Positions 40,296 through 51,480 of a DNA stretch of 64,000 nt are shown piece by piece. Made by a program: the position numbers and the translations under genes. Each line of letters begins with the position of its first letter. Within the stretch, counting starts at the first letter, position 1. This stretch comes from Ovis canadensis (taxonomy: Eukaryota; Chordata; Mammalia; Artiodactyla; Bovidae), in NCBI RefSeq assembly GCF_042477335.2, contig NC_091255.1, forward strand, positions 23,972,501-24,036,500, written 5' to 3'. The notes under the pieces are model-generated. The model worked only from the letters and a program-made list of their open reading frames with translations, was not told the DNA's origin and did not search any database.

Positions 40296-40395
40296 TATGT
40301 GAATACTTATAGCTGAGTCACTTTGTTGCACAGCAGAAACTATTAATAACACAACATTGCAAAGCAACTATACTCCAATTTAAAAAGAAATAAAT
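40296..40395 (+). mobile_element. Second L1 3' end segment
   Basis: Repeats the last part of the L1 terminus: 'tatagctgagtcactttgtt', 'gcacagcagaaactattaat', 'gcaaagcaactatactccaa', then an A-rich tail. Confidence 0.88.
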
Positions 40396-40504
40396 TGAGT
40401 TTATAGATGAAATTCCCATGTCCAAAGTGGTCCAGGTTGGGTGTTCCAGATTCTGTGGGACTTCATTTTTCCATCTGGGTGGATAGTACAGACGGGTTAG
40501 AAGA

Positions 40505-40915
40505 TTGTTCTCACATCGTGTTCACAAATGTTTCTGAGCACCTGCTGTGTGCCAGGCTGAAGGCTGGCATAGAAATCAGGTTGAGATGACTTGACCTGGA
40601 CAGAAGCCCCTTCCTCAAGGAGCTCTTCCCCTACCCTTGGTTGGTGGGCAGTGTGGAACCATGAGGAATAGCCAAGAAAACAAGGGAGCAGGGCATGGAA
40701 GGGCAGAGTGAAGAATCCGGCTTTGATGGTCTGTGGCAGCTTCTGAGGGGTGACAGGCAGCCAAAGGATGGGGGGAGGAAAAGCCGAAAGTGGTGGGGAG
40801 AGATCCTAGAGTTTAGAGGGCCTGAAGTCTGCAGCTTTCCTGGTGCTGGACCACGGAGGGCCTTGAATGCCGAACCTAGGACCCAGGCTGTTATTATTCC
40901 AGCAGCAGGTAAAGG
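40505..40915 (-). mobile_element. L2 3' segment, antisense
   Basis: Starts 'acaaatgtttctgagcacct', 'gctgtgtgccaggctgaagg', then 'ctcaaggagctcttccccta' and later 'accacggagggccttgaatg', all antisense L2 landmarks. Confidence 0.72.
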
Positions 40916-41214
40916 ATGTCTGAAGCTCCAGCCTCACACCAGTAGGTAGGAGCTGGCTCCAAGCACAGTGCATTAGGAGGAGAAAATGTGCCTGGTTTTG
41001 CGAAACTTGATAGCCTAGAGCTGACACAGAGCTACCGGAACAGGCAGCTTTCTATACTCAGACAGGACTCTCCCTGCCACAAAAGACTGCACTACAATTT
41101 CCTTTAAATAACAAATCTCCTTGGTGTCTTTTTCTTTTCTTTTTTGTAAAGGAAATATACTTGGTATGCGAGATGTGGCAGACCTCTACATTGAGCTACA
41201 GCCATAGTTTCCTT

Positions 41215-42440
41215 CTTTCTTTAAAAAATAACTTTAAAAATTGTGATCAAATACATATAACATAAAATTTACTGTCTTCACCGTCTTCAAGCGTATATGT
41301 AGAGTGTTAAGTACATTCACATTATTGCGCAACCCATCTCCAGAACTTTTTTACCTTGTAAAACCGAAACTCTGCATCCGTTAAAGAAGGAACGCCCCCT
41401 TTCCCTCTCCTCCTCCCACCCTCTGGCAACCACCATGCTACTTTTTGTCTCCATCAATTTGTCTCCTCTGAGTCCTCATGAAAGTGGAATTAGGCAGAGT
41501 TTGGTTCTGTGTGTGTGTGTGTGACTGGCTTATTTCACTTAGCAAGATGTTTTCAAGGTTCAAACATGTGGCAGCATGTGTCAGAATTCCCTTCCCTTTG
41601 CAATAGTAAAAGATTTTTTATCAGTTTCACAATCGATAGCCAGACAAAAGAGAAAAGGTGCTTAAAACTGCAAGTCATAATGGGAACATGACCTAACAAT
41701 AAAAAATGATTGCGTTTGACTCAGGGAGTCAGGCAGGGAGATGTGGAGAGTGGACGTGCGTATATGCTCATGCTTTCATCACCTAGCCAGTCTACGTCTT
41801 TTTGTTGGTACATTTAATCCATTTACACTTATGGTAATTATTGACATGTATGATCTTGTTCCTGTTTTCCTAATGCTGCTGCTGCTAAGTCACTTCAGTC
41901 ATCTCCAACTCTGTGCGACCCCATAGACGGCAGCCCACCAGGCTCCCCCATCCCTGGGATTCTCCAGGCAAGAACACTGGAGTGGGTTGCCATTTCCTTC
42001 TCCAATGCATGCAAGTGAAAAGTGAAAGTAAAGTCGCTCAGTCGTATCTGACTCTTAGCGACCCCATGGACTGCAGCCTACCAGGCTCCTCCATCCATGG
42101 GATTTTCCAGGCAAGAGTACTGGAGTGGGGTGCCATTGCCTTCTCTGTGTTTTCCTAATAGTTTGCGGTTTATTTTCTGTAGGTCTTTTCCTTCTCTGTG
42201 TTAAGATTGAATATTATGTTAAGAATATAATACTCTGTTAGCTGACTGTAGTACATTTTCTTTATCCATTCATCTGTCGACGGATACCTGAATTGCTTCT
42301 ATCTCTTAACTATTGTAAATAATGCTGCTATGAACATGGGTGTACAAATACCTGTTTGCATTCTGTTTTGCCAGCCTTTCAAGTATACACTGAGAAAGGG
42401 CTAGATCCGATGGTAATTCTGTATTTGATTTTTTAAGGAA
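41215..42440 (-). mobile_element. Old L1M with nested L1 and BOV-A2
   Basis: 3' region at 41215-41620 (acataaaatttactgtcttc, tctggcaaccaccatgctac, actggcttatttcacttagc). Its expected continuation is displaced to 42250-42420 (atccattcatctgtcgacgg, aataatgctgctatgaacat). Between them, 41785-42225 resembles another L1 piece (ggtacatttaatccatttac, gtttattttctgtaggtctt), itself split by BOV-A2. Confidence 0.75.
41875..42147 (-). mobile_element. BOV-A2 SINE, complete
   Basis: BovA dimer with linker. Perfect 12-bp duplication tgttttcctaat at 41863-41874 and 42148-42159. Confidence 0.95.
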
Positions 42441-42445
42441 TAGCG

Positions 42446-42941
42446 ACTAGATAGCATATTAAAAAGTAGAGACATTACTTTGTCAACAAAGGCCCATCTA
42501 GTCAAGGCTATGGATTTTCCAGTAGTCATGTATGGATGTGAGAGTTGGACTATAAAGAAAGCTGAGCGCCGAAGAATTGATGCTTTTGAACTGTGGTGTT
42601 GGAGAAGACTCTTGAGTCTCTTGGACTGCAAGGAGATCCAACCAGTCCATCCTAAAGGAGATCAGTCCTGAGTGTTCATTGGAAGGACTGATGTTGAAGC
42701 TGAAACTCCAATATTTTGGCCACCTGATGCGAAGAGCTGACTCATTTGAAAAGACCCTGAGGCTGGGAAAGATTGAAGGCAGGAGGAGAAGGGGACAACA
42801 GAGGATGAGATGGTTGGATGGCATCACCGACTCAATGGACATGGGTTTGGGTGGACTTCAGGAGTTGATGATGGACAGGGAGGCCTGGCATGCTGCGGTT
42901 CATGGGGTCGCAAAGAGTTGAACACGACTGAGTGACTGAAC
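42446..42941 (+). mobile_element. BovB 3' segment
   Basis: Contains 'tagatagcatattaaaaagt', 'agttggactataaagaaagc', 'gaagactcttgagtctcttg' and the end 'gaacacgactgagtgactga'. The local frame reads LVKAMDFPVVMYGCESWTIK, a conserved BovB C-terminal segment. It lies against old L1M sequence on its left. Confidence 0.93.
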
Positions 42942-43647
42942 CGGTGCTGTTTCTGATCATAGACTCTTAGATATAGGAGGAACTTCAGAAATCACACATG
43001 CCTGCTTACGGACAGGGAAATGGGCACCCTGGCAAGGACCTTCTTTCTGCCTCTCATGTGAGCTGGTGGCCCAGTAAAGACTAGAACATGGGATTCGGGG
43101 TTCTCATTGCATGCCTCTTGTGCCTCTAAAGATGGTTGTGGGAGCACCCCGCAAAGGCGTGCTGACCTGTTGATGGGGACACCAGAGCCCAGAGAGGCAG
43201 GGGCTCCTGAAGTCACACAGCCACCTGGGCAGACAAGCAGCAACATCTCCACCCAGTGCCTTCTGCTCCCCAGGGCTCCGGGGGCCCTTCCCCTTCTGAG
43301 CTTTAGTTCAGAAGACAGAGCCTTCCGTTTGGATTTCCAAATACCCCACAGGCTGACAAAGATGCTGTTGGCTGCTGAGGAAAGAGCACGACACAGAGAC
43401 CCCAGACCTATGTGTGGCTCCACACGAGTCATTCTCTCCTCGTGAGCCTCAGTTTACCCTCTTATACAGTGGGTGATGGGGCAGATGGCCTCTTGGTCCC
43501 TAGCAGCTTTGCTCTTGCCCATCCAAGGAAGCCTGGCTCTGGGCTGTGCTGACCAGCACCCTCTGGTGGAGACAACCAGCATCCCTTCATTTGGACCATG
43601 GCTCCCCAAGTTCCACAGATTCTTTTACAGGTGAGCAAACCAAGGCC
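42942..43647. other. Mostly unique, weak MIR traces
   Basis: MIR-like traces near 43190-43230 (agtcacacagccacctgggc) and 43430-43475 (gtgagcctcagtttaccctc). No exon supported. Confidence 0.4.
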
Positions 43648-43858
43648 TTGGAGCTTCGTAGGTGGCACAATGGTAAGGAATCTGCCTGCCAATGCAGGAG
43701 ACTCGGGATTGATCCCTGGGTCAGGAAGATCCCCTGGAGTAGGAAATGGCAACCCACTCCAGTATTCTTGCCTGGAAAATTACATGGACAGAGGAGCCCC
43801 TGGCGGGCTATAGTCCATGGGGTTGCAAAGAGCCGGACACGACTGAGCAACTGAGTGC
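43648..43858 (+). mobile_element. Bov-tA SINE
   Basis: Degenerate head (gagcttcgtaggtggcacaa), B box gattgatccc (first bases changed), complete BovA ending gacacgactgagcaactgag. Confidence 0.92.
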
Positions 43859-44609
43859 CCGCAACATGCACACCAAGTCTCTGGGAACAGGAGCACTGAA
43901 GGGAGGGTGGGTGGGAACGCAGGCAATCCAGGCTCCCTCCTCACCGTGGCCGTGTACGGATGCGTGGCCCAGCTCCTGCTGACCCTATGCTATTTGTTTC
44001 CAGCAGTCTCCCCAGGGTCAACACTGCCAGGGACCAACGGGAACAGCCGCCCTGAAGACCTTCACCCACCAGCTCTGGAGGGAGGCCCTGTGCCCTTAGC
44101 TCATTAAAGATGCATGAGTTTCAGTCTGTGAGTGAGACCAAGAGGCGGCCGGGTCTGCAATAAAGGTCCACCTCCCTCCCCGGGCTGGCCAGCGCCATGG
44201 AAACCTTAGGTGGTGGCCAATATCATTTATTACCGAGCACTTAGGCAGCTGTTCTGGGCTTCTGCCCAGAGCACCCTCCTCCCTCTTCCATCATGCAGGC
44301 CCCTCTCTTTACCCAGACTGCCTCTTCTCTGCTTCCATTCTGTCCTGAACTCCCCAGGCTGCCTGAGGTCAAACACAGCCACACAGTACCATGTGGGATG
44401 GGTCTTGTCATTATGAGGCCAGCATTCCAGGTAAGGAAACTGCCTCTCCCAGAGTCAGAGCCTCGCTTAAAGGCAGACAGTTGATAAGCGACAACGCCAG
44501 GACTGGACCTCAGTCAAGTTCATCGAATGACCTACTGAGTTCCTATGCAGCCTCCCAGCTGGCTTGGACCTGCCCTGGGAGCAGACAGGAGGAATCTGGT
44601 TTTGCCAAG
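43859..44609. other. Unique sequence
   Basis: No recognised repeat or exon. It includes 'catgagtttcagtctgtgag' and a downstream aataaa (44159-44164) without a supported transcript. Confidence 0.4.
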
Positions 44610-44822
44610 CTGCTGCTGCTCAACTGCTTCAGTTGTGTCCGACTCTGTGTGACCCTACAGTCTGTAGCCTGCTAGACTCCTCTGTCCATGGAATTCTCCA
44701 GGCAAGAATATTGGAGCGGGTTGCCATGCCCTCTGCCAGGGGTATCTTCCTGACCCAGGGATCAAACCCAGGTCTCTTGCATTGCAGGTAGATTCTTTGC
44801 CACTGAGGTACCAGGGAAGCCC
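44610..44822 (-). mobile_element. Bov-tA SINE, complete
   Basis: B box GGTTTGATCCC (minus strand). Perfect 12-bp duplication ggttttgccaag at 44598-44609 and 44823-44834. Confidence 0.94.
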
Positions 44823-44869
44823 GGTTTTGCCAAGGTCAGTGACTCAGTGGGTGACTTGGTTTAGAAGCC

Positions 44870-45000
44870 GGCCTCACCCATAGATGTTAGAGGTGCAAGT
44901 CTGCTCCTGGCTTCCTGATGTAGATGGTGGCTATGTGGCCTTGGACCAAGCACTGGCTTCTCTGAGCTGCCGCTGCCCATCTTCACACCTGGGATCATAA
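44870..45000 (+). mobile_element. MIR-like fragment
   Basis: Shows 'gctatgtggccttggaccaa' and 'gcactggcttctctgagctg'. Confidence 0.5.
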
Positions 45001-46006
45001 CTGGGAATCCTCACACAGGGGGCCATCCTGCCTTTCGAGGCTATGAGCCTCGTGCAATGATGGTGTGGGTCGGGGAGCCCTTAGAGCCAGTGGTTACTGC
45101 TTTACCCGGATCATGAGTTAAAGTATGGTGCTCTCAGGGAAAGAAACTCAACAGCCGGAACTTTCTGAAGGGACACCTGCCTCCTCCAACAAGAAATTCT
45201 AGAAAAACTCAGCCCTTAACACCTCCAACCAGGAAGTCCAGCCAGAGAGGACAGTCAACCAGCCCCTCTCTCCTACTCTGTGTCGATTATCATTGAGGTC
45301 AGAGCCGTAGGAGCCTGAGGGACCTTCTTGTCTAGCCCCTGAGCTTTGGAGAGGGCAAGCGGCTGGCCCCAGGGCACACAGCGATCAGTGGAGCAACGTG
45401 TGTCTCAGTTTTCTGGCTCCACGCCCTGCGTCCTGTGCTGCTGGCAGTCGGGGTGCGGGGCCTGGCCGAGCGAGGGGCCTGCAGACACCTCACCTTTCTC
45501 CTTGAGCTAACCCTTGCATCATCGGTCACAGGCAGAGTTCCCTCTCCTGGGATACCCCGTGACATGAGCTGGAGAGATGGGGAGTGGGGCAGTGATGATG
45601 AGGCCTCTGCAGGCCCAGAGAGCTGGCCTTGCTGCCCCAGGGATGGAGGCCCTGCCGTTCAGTCAGGTGCCCAGGATTGGGCTCAGGGACAAGCTGTGAG
45701 TCGGGGTATTCAGACTGTGGGTCATGGTTACTATTTTCCGAATTAAAAAAACCGAGGCTTGGTGAGGTTACGTGGCTTTCCCAGGCTGCACTGCTTTGAT
45801 TCTGCTTTGAACACAACCCTCCTGGCTTTCAGAGTCCACGCCCTTCTCCGTGGACCTGGTGACCTGCCCTGTGCAAGTTCAGGCAGCTGGCCCCCTCACG
45901 CTCCCGGGTGGAGGCTGGGCTGAGCCTCATTCCAGGTTCCTCTTTGCCCTCGGGACTGTGACAGGCTCCGGCCAGGCCAAGCACTCAGGTTGCCCCTGGT
46001 GAGCGG
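45001..46006. other. Unique sequence with a MIR trace
   Basis: A reverse MIR trace (aaaccgaggcttggtgaggt, then cccaggctgcact) lies at 45745-45795. Otherwise nothing recognised. Confidence 0.4.
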
Positions 46007-46014
46007 TGACGTCA
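46007..46014. promoter_or_regulatory. Perfect CRE palindrome (TGACGTCA)
   Basis: Full 8-bp cAMP-response-element consensus in unique, CpG-containing sequence (gagcggtgacgtcagacgg). CREB/ATF factors bind this site in general. No transcription start is identified nearby, so activity is unproven. Confidence 0.4.
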
Positions 46015-46514
46015 GACGGAGTCCATTGTCATGCCGTCGCCACCCCCGGGCTGCGTCAGCTGCCTGGCTGAATAATTCATCAGAACTTGTTTACTCTTCC
46101 TGCTGTTAGTGACTCTCTAAACCTTCTCCCAGGCCCAGCTGCCCTGGCCTCCACTCCCTCTCCAGTTTGGCCACCAGAAAGCCGCTCCAGGCCTGGGCTG
46201 TGTGCATTGGCCATGAATTATTCAGGCCCTGTTTGGCTGGAACCAGGCAGAAAGGGAGGCTGGAGGAGAGTCGGGGCCTTGGGGTCTGTCCCATTTGGGG
46301 CCTGTGGAGGCAGCATGGCAGGGGCAGAGGTGTCTCCACCTGCATTTGAGCTGAAACCCAAGTCCTGATGGATCCAGAGTTATCTGCCAGTTGTGGGCCC
46401 CAGGGAGCAGGGTGAGAGCTCCCCAGACTTAAAACACAGAGACTCGAACACAGCTTGCCATCAGCACTCAGGGCTGCAGGTCGCTCACCAGCCTTACAGC
46501 AGGGCCAACAACGT
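46015..46514. other. Unique sequence downstream of the CRE
   Basis: Two short AT segments with the same core (ggctgaataattcatcag at 46061-46082 and ccatgaattattcaggccc at 46211-46229) sit in opposite orientation. No exon supported. Confidence 0.4.
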
Positions 46515-46650
46515 GACTCGGGAATCAGACAGGCCTGGGTGTAAATCCCAACCCTTCTTCTCTGCAGCTGAGTAGCCTTGGACCAGTCACTCAACCTCTC
46601 TGCACTCAGCAATTTTCCATCTGTAAAATGGGGATAGCTGTGTTTCCCTC
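46515..46650 (+). mobile_element. MIR
   Basis: Order 'aggcctgggtgtaaatccca', 'agtagccttggaccagtcac', 'caacctctctgcactcagca', 'ttccatctgtaaaatgggga'. Confidence 0.82.
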
Positions 46651-47256
46651 CTTGTGCAGAGTGAACAAAGTCATCCCCCTAACATGCCAGAAAGTATTCC
46701 GTGTTCTACCTGCACGCCGCCCTGTATCCTGGTGTCTCTGCTGGTTTATTTGCCTCTTCCGTTGTCCTGAGGGCCTGTATAAGAAGGTACTGGGTCGCTT
46801 TTTCCCCAGCAAGGGAAAATATCTCTTTTCTCCAAGAACTAGTCTTGTGGTGGCTCCTTGTAGACGCATGGTAAATACTTGTTGAATGAATGAATAAATG
46901 AATGAGTGAGAAATGGCTCTCCAGAGATGCAATGGGCTGATTTATGAGGCAGTGAGTAAGTTCCTTATAGCTGGGAGTGTCCCACTGGGTCACAATTCAG
47001 CAGGCATTCCAGAGCGAGGATTGATGCCCTGGTTAGAAAGATGCTCTTTAAAGCTCCTCCCCTCTCATTACGCTTCTGTGTTTCTAGGATTCAATGAATA
47101 CATATGGGTTGTAGGAGTTGGTGGGTGGTGGATGATGATGATGGTGATGAGGGAGACAAATCCTATGATGGGAGGTGGGGTGAGGTAGACAGAAGAAACA
47201 GCAGGTCCAGCCTATCACACACTGTGCTCCGAAAGGTCAAGGAATTATGGGACTTC
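46651..47256. other. Unique sequence with an L2 3' end
   Basis: 46850-46910 (ccttgtagacgcatggtaaa, tacttgttgaatgaatgaat) is a short plus-strand L2-like end. The rest is unremarkable; a GATGAT-type low-complexity stretch is at 47126-47150. Confidence 0.5.
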
Positions 47257-47458
47257 TCAGTACTCCTTCGTGGCTCAGATGGTACAGCATCTGCCCAAAT
47301 GAGGGAGACCCACGTTCAATTCCTGGGTCGGGAAGATATCCTGGAGAAAGAAATAGCAACCCATTCTAGTCTTCTTGCCTGGAAAATCCCATGGCCGGAG
47401 GAACCTGGTAGGCTACAGTCCATGGGGTTGCAGAGTCTTAACATGACTGAGTGACTTC
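47257..47458 (+). mobile_element. Bov-tA SINE
   Basis: Degenerate head (gtactccttcgtggctcaga), B box gttcaattcc, BovA end 'aacatgactgagtgacttca'. Confidence 0.9.
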
Positions 47459-47879
47459 ACTTTCAGTATTTCTAGAGCCTGGTGTTCAGTAAACAAGCAA
47501 GAGAAATTGACTGAATGAATGAATGACTAGATGTCCTTAGTCCTAAGACAGTCAGACAGGCTTAGGAATCGTCTCTTTCCAATCCAACGCGTCAACGCCT
47601 CAATCTGCCTCAAGCCAGCTCCTGTGCCCCTTCTGCCTTGGGCTTTGTCTCAGTTTATCCAGCCGTAAAAATAGGTCATGTGGCTCACTTTCCTTCCCCT
47701 CTGGTAACTTCATCCAGACTGGCTGGTCCTGGCCACACCAGACCTGCAAGGGTGGACCCCTGTCACCAGGATTCTGGCAACCACAGACATGGGGGTACCA
47801 CACCCACACCATGGACCGCTGATAAACTATTTTGATATTTCTGTTGCTTTCAGAAAGACAGCTTCCAAGATTCGAGGCC

Positions 47880-47975
47880 AGGTGGTGCTGGTCTTTTTTT
47901 GGAAGTGCTAATTAATAATTTAACTTCATATAATGATAATTTTATCTTGCTGCAATTTGTGAATTTATAATGATC
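47880..47975. other. AT-rich candidate conserved non-coding element
   Basis: Contains a TAATTA (47909-47914) and several further TAAT/ATTA cores up to 47970 in otherwise GC-balanced unique DNA; no repeat recognised. The cluster of homeodomain-type cores is suggestive only. Confidence 0.3.
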
Positions 47976-49987
47976 TCATCCATCCGGTGTCTGGTGCCCA
48001 GCATGGAGCATCTCCCCCGCTGTGTATGGGAATGTGCTGCTGGGAGAATTTCCCTGAGGGGAGAGGGGCCAGGAGACTCCCTCCATGGGAAGTCTCCCAA
48101 ACCAGTGGGGTGCGGTGGCTTTCTGGCATCTCTCAAGGACTGTTTGCCTGGGAACACAGGATGGAGCCAGTGGCCCTTCATCTCGGTTTCCTTGGAAATG
48201 GATATCAAGGGAAGCCTGGAATCAGCTTGTCATGGCAGGAAGGGTCCAGAGGAAATGTCAGAACTTGCCCTCCCCGGTGAGGGAAACTGAGGCTAGAGAC
48301 ATGCAGGGATTGACTTTGGGTTATGTATCAGTCGCAGACCCCATTCTAGAACCTGAATCTGCCTGTCCCTGGCTCAGCCCTTCAATACATCCCTCCTCCA
48401 CACCAGCTCACTCAACCTTCATGCCTCTTTCCCTGGGCACTTGGTGGGAAGTGGTCCAAGAGCATCTTGATGGAGACAGAGGATGAACACTCAAGCCCCT
48501 TCCTCCCCTGAGGGTTGGAGACCAGACCACCCTAACTGCCTTTCCAGCCAGTGGGGAGAGAGTTGGGAAAAAGCTGAAAAAGAAAGGGGATTGGTGGGCG
48601 TGGTTGGGAATCCCTCCTACATGAATGTGAAACCGTCTCTCCAAAGCGTCCTGGGTGCTTCCTCTCTGCTGGGTGATACCGGCATCCTGGTGTCCAGACT
48701 TAGATTTAACTGACCTGGAAGAGACAGCAGAGCTAGGACCGGGGGCTAGGAATGTTCCGGACTTAAAACTCCAGGGCATCGAAGAGGGGGCCATGAGGCT
48801 GGAGCAGGAGGCAGGGGCCAGGCTCTGGGAGACCACTATTGATGTCATCTTCAGCCCGTGCCAGGAGAGATGAGACTGCTTAGGTGAGACCTTTTGCCTC
48901 TGGGGGCTTTAGCTAATTTTCCTAGCTTACTAGGAAAAGCACACAGGAGGATGCTAGAGGCAGCCTTTGTGTGTCTGTATCCAGCTGAGAAGGCACTACG
49001 GATCAGAGTGGGGTGGCTTGCTGGCTGCCTCCACTCCCGGCTCTGTGCATCAGGGTTCCCAGGTTCCCCTCCACCCAAAGCTGGGCTGGTGGCCAGGCCC
49101 CAGGTTGGTCTTGGTCCATGCTAATAAGTTGCTAATATTGAAGACCAGATTGGCTGCAGCATCAAAGTGTTTAGGGACCCTCCTGACAGCTTGAGAAGCA
49201 CCCCCAGTCACTCTGGGCAGCTCGAGCTCTAAGCCAGGATGTTCTCCCAGCAATTGTACCTGTCACTTCTCATTACAGCTGACGCGCCCGGTACCTGCCA
49301 GGGCGCCATGGGACATAACTGGCCACGTTCCCTCCCAGAGACCCGGGGAGCTTGGTGCCTGGTCTGGCGGGGTCCCTGGGGACTCCGGAGGCTTCAGCGG
49401 TGCCAGAATCAGGTCTTGTCCATTCCGGATCCCGGTGGCTGCAGATGGAGTAAAAGGTCTCACAAGGCCCTCTCACAGTCAGAACAATGTGGCGATCTTT
49501 CTTTGTTTTGACTTTCCCATCCAGTTTGTGTTCAGACATATCTCAACTGTGGCACAAGCTTTCTCCCTTGGGTGCTCAGAATTCAAGAACCTTAGAAGGT
49601 CAGAAGCGAGCAGCAAATGCAGGGTTTGCTTCTCTTTTTTAGAGTAATTTTTTGATTTGCCTTAAAAATTGGCCAAATCAGATATATGCAAATTGAAAAC
49701 AAAGAAAATACCGAAAGGCTTCTAATATGGAAGCACGCTTTTCCCCGCACCCTTCTTACCTCCACTCTAGCTTTTTAGGGACGATGCATTTTTTTAACTC
49801 TTTTTGCTGTTTGCCTTCATGCTTCTCATAATATGTGTACGATGCTGTGTCTTGCTTTATCAGTTTCAGACATCACCTATTGACTTCCTGTTATGGTAGA
49901 TAAAGGTTTCTTTCTGTTACCTATGTTACTTCTGTCCCCTCCTCCTTATATGGCTATACTGTACTTTTTAGTCAAATCTAGAACCTT
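47976..49987. other. Unique sequence
   Basis: No recognised repeat. Several overlapping open frames (for example 48085-48486 plus and 48408-48848 minus) contradict each other and show no domain. Confidence 0.4.
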
Positions 49988-50203
49988 GTTGTTGTTTAGT
50001 TGCTATGTTGTTTAGTTGCTAAGTGTGCCAACTCTTTTGTGACCCCATGGACTGTCGCCTGCCAGGCTCCTCTGTCCATGGGATTTCCCAGGCAAGAATA
50101 CTGCAGTGGGTTGTCATTTCTTTCTCCAGGGGATCTTCCTTTGAACCCATGTCTTGTGCATTGCCAGATGGATTCTTTACTTCTGAGCCACCTGGGAAAC
50201 CCT
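49988..50203 (-). mobile_element. Bov-tA SINE with duplicated 3' end
   Basis: Bov-tA order kept; the B-box region is degraded (a deletion removes 'cccagggatc' before gaaccca). Its terminal tgttgtttagttgcta is perfectly duplicated in tandem (49990-50005, 50006-50021). Confidence 0.9.
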
Positions 50204-50629
50204 AAAACATTATTGTGATGTTACAAATATGGCTCATTTCAGAGTCCAGATATGGACTGTGATTTTTTTTCTCTCCTGTACTTGTTTTTCTGGTGTGGTC
50301 AAGGCAATAAGGACTCTTCAGCTATCCATCTGTTCCTCTGTATTTCTCAGCATTCCTTCCAGTTAGGGAGGAGACATGTTACTAGAGATATCCCTTTGGG
50401 CTAAGGCAGTTAAGAGCCTGTATGTCTCTTCCATCTCTCTCTTCCCCAGTGAGGAGACTGCAAGCAATGGGTTCCATGTCTGCAAATATCAAGGGAAAGA
50501 CTGCCTGGCCAGTATGACAATGTGATGTGAGTGAGACATAAACTCTTCCTGTCTGTCATGACATCTCTCTTGGAAAATATACACAGAAATAATAAAAATC
50601 ACCCAACACTTTTAATTGCATCATTTTCA
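50204..50629. other. Unique sequence
   Basis: No recognised repeat or exon. Confidence 0.4.
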
Positions 50630-51345
50630 TTTTTTAAACTGAAGTATAGTTGATTTACAATGTTGTATTAATTTCTGGTGTATAGCAAAGTCATTCAGTT
50701 ATATATATTTTTTTTTTTTTCAAATTTTTTTTTTCCATACCACATGGCTTGTGGGATCTTAGTACCCCAACCAGAATTGAATCCCAGGCTCAAGGCAATG
50801 AAAGCACTGAACTCTAACCATTGGACTATCAAGGAATTCCCCAGATTCTTTTCCATTATAGTTTGTTACAAGATATCAACAATATTCCTTGTGCTATGCA
50901 GTAGGATCTTGTTTTTTATTTTACATATAGTAGTTTGCATCTGCTAACCCCGAATGTCCTAATTCATCCCCCCTACCCTCCTGTCTCCTTTGGTAACTTA
51001 AAGTTTATTTTCTCTGTTCGTGTGTCTGTTTCTGTTTTGTGAATATGTTCCTCTGTATCCTTTTTTGCATTCCACATATGAGTGATATCATATGATACTT
51101 GTCTCTGTCTGACTTACTTCACTTAGTATGATAACCTCTAGATCCATCCATGTTGTGGCAAGTGGCATTATTTCATCATTTTTTATAGCTGAGTAATACT
51201 CCATTGTAGATATGTACCATGTCTTCTTTACCCATTCATCTGTTGATGGATATTTAGGTTGCTTTAATGTCTTAGCTATTGTAAAGAGTGCCGCTGTGGA
51301 CATGAGGAATTGCATCATTTTCTTAAATTTTTCCAAATGGCGTGT
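50630..51345 (-). mobile_element. L1 3' end with ORF2 C-terminus
   Basis: 3' UTR at 50630-51090 (actgaagtatagttgattta, agatccatccatgttgtggc on the plus strand). Further right, the minus strand encodes the L1 ORF2 C-terminal hallmark MEYYSAIKNDEIM followed by ATTWMDLEVIILSEVS. 5'-truncated and not functional. A CHR SINE interrupts the UTR. Confidence 0.92.
50705..50843 (-). mobile_element. CHR-type SINE inside L1
   Basis: T-rich tail (50709-50742), 'cttgtgggatcttagtaccc', a degenerate B box, and the head ggggaattccttgatagtcc (minus strand). Confidence 0.85.
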
Positions 51346-51360
51346 CACTTTTGCTGTACC

Positions 51361-51480
51361 ATTCAGTTCAGTCACTCTGTCGTGTCCGACTCTTTGTGAC
51401 CCCATGAGTCACAGCACGCCAGGTCTTCCTGTCCATCACCAACTCCCAGAGTTCACTCAGACTCATGTCCATCGAGTCCT
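51361..51480 (-). mobile_element. BovB 3' end
   Basis: Starts with the plus-strand text 'tcagttcagtcactctgtcg', the reverse complement of the BovB terminus, and continues 'tgtccatcaccaactcccag'. Only about 120 bp. Confidence 0.85.

Noticed and set aside
44100..44170. Possible polyadenylated gene end (aataaa at 44159-44164)
   Set aside because: No upstream exon or downstream GU-rich element could be supported.
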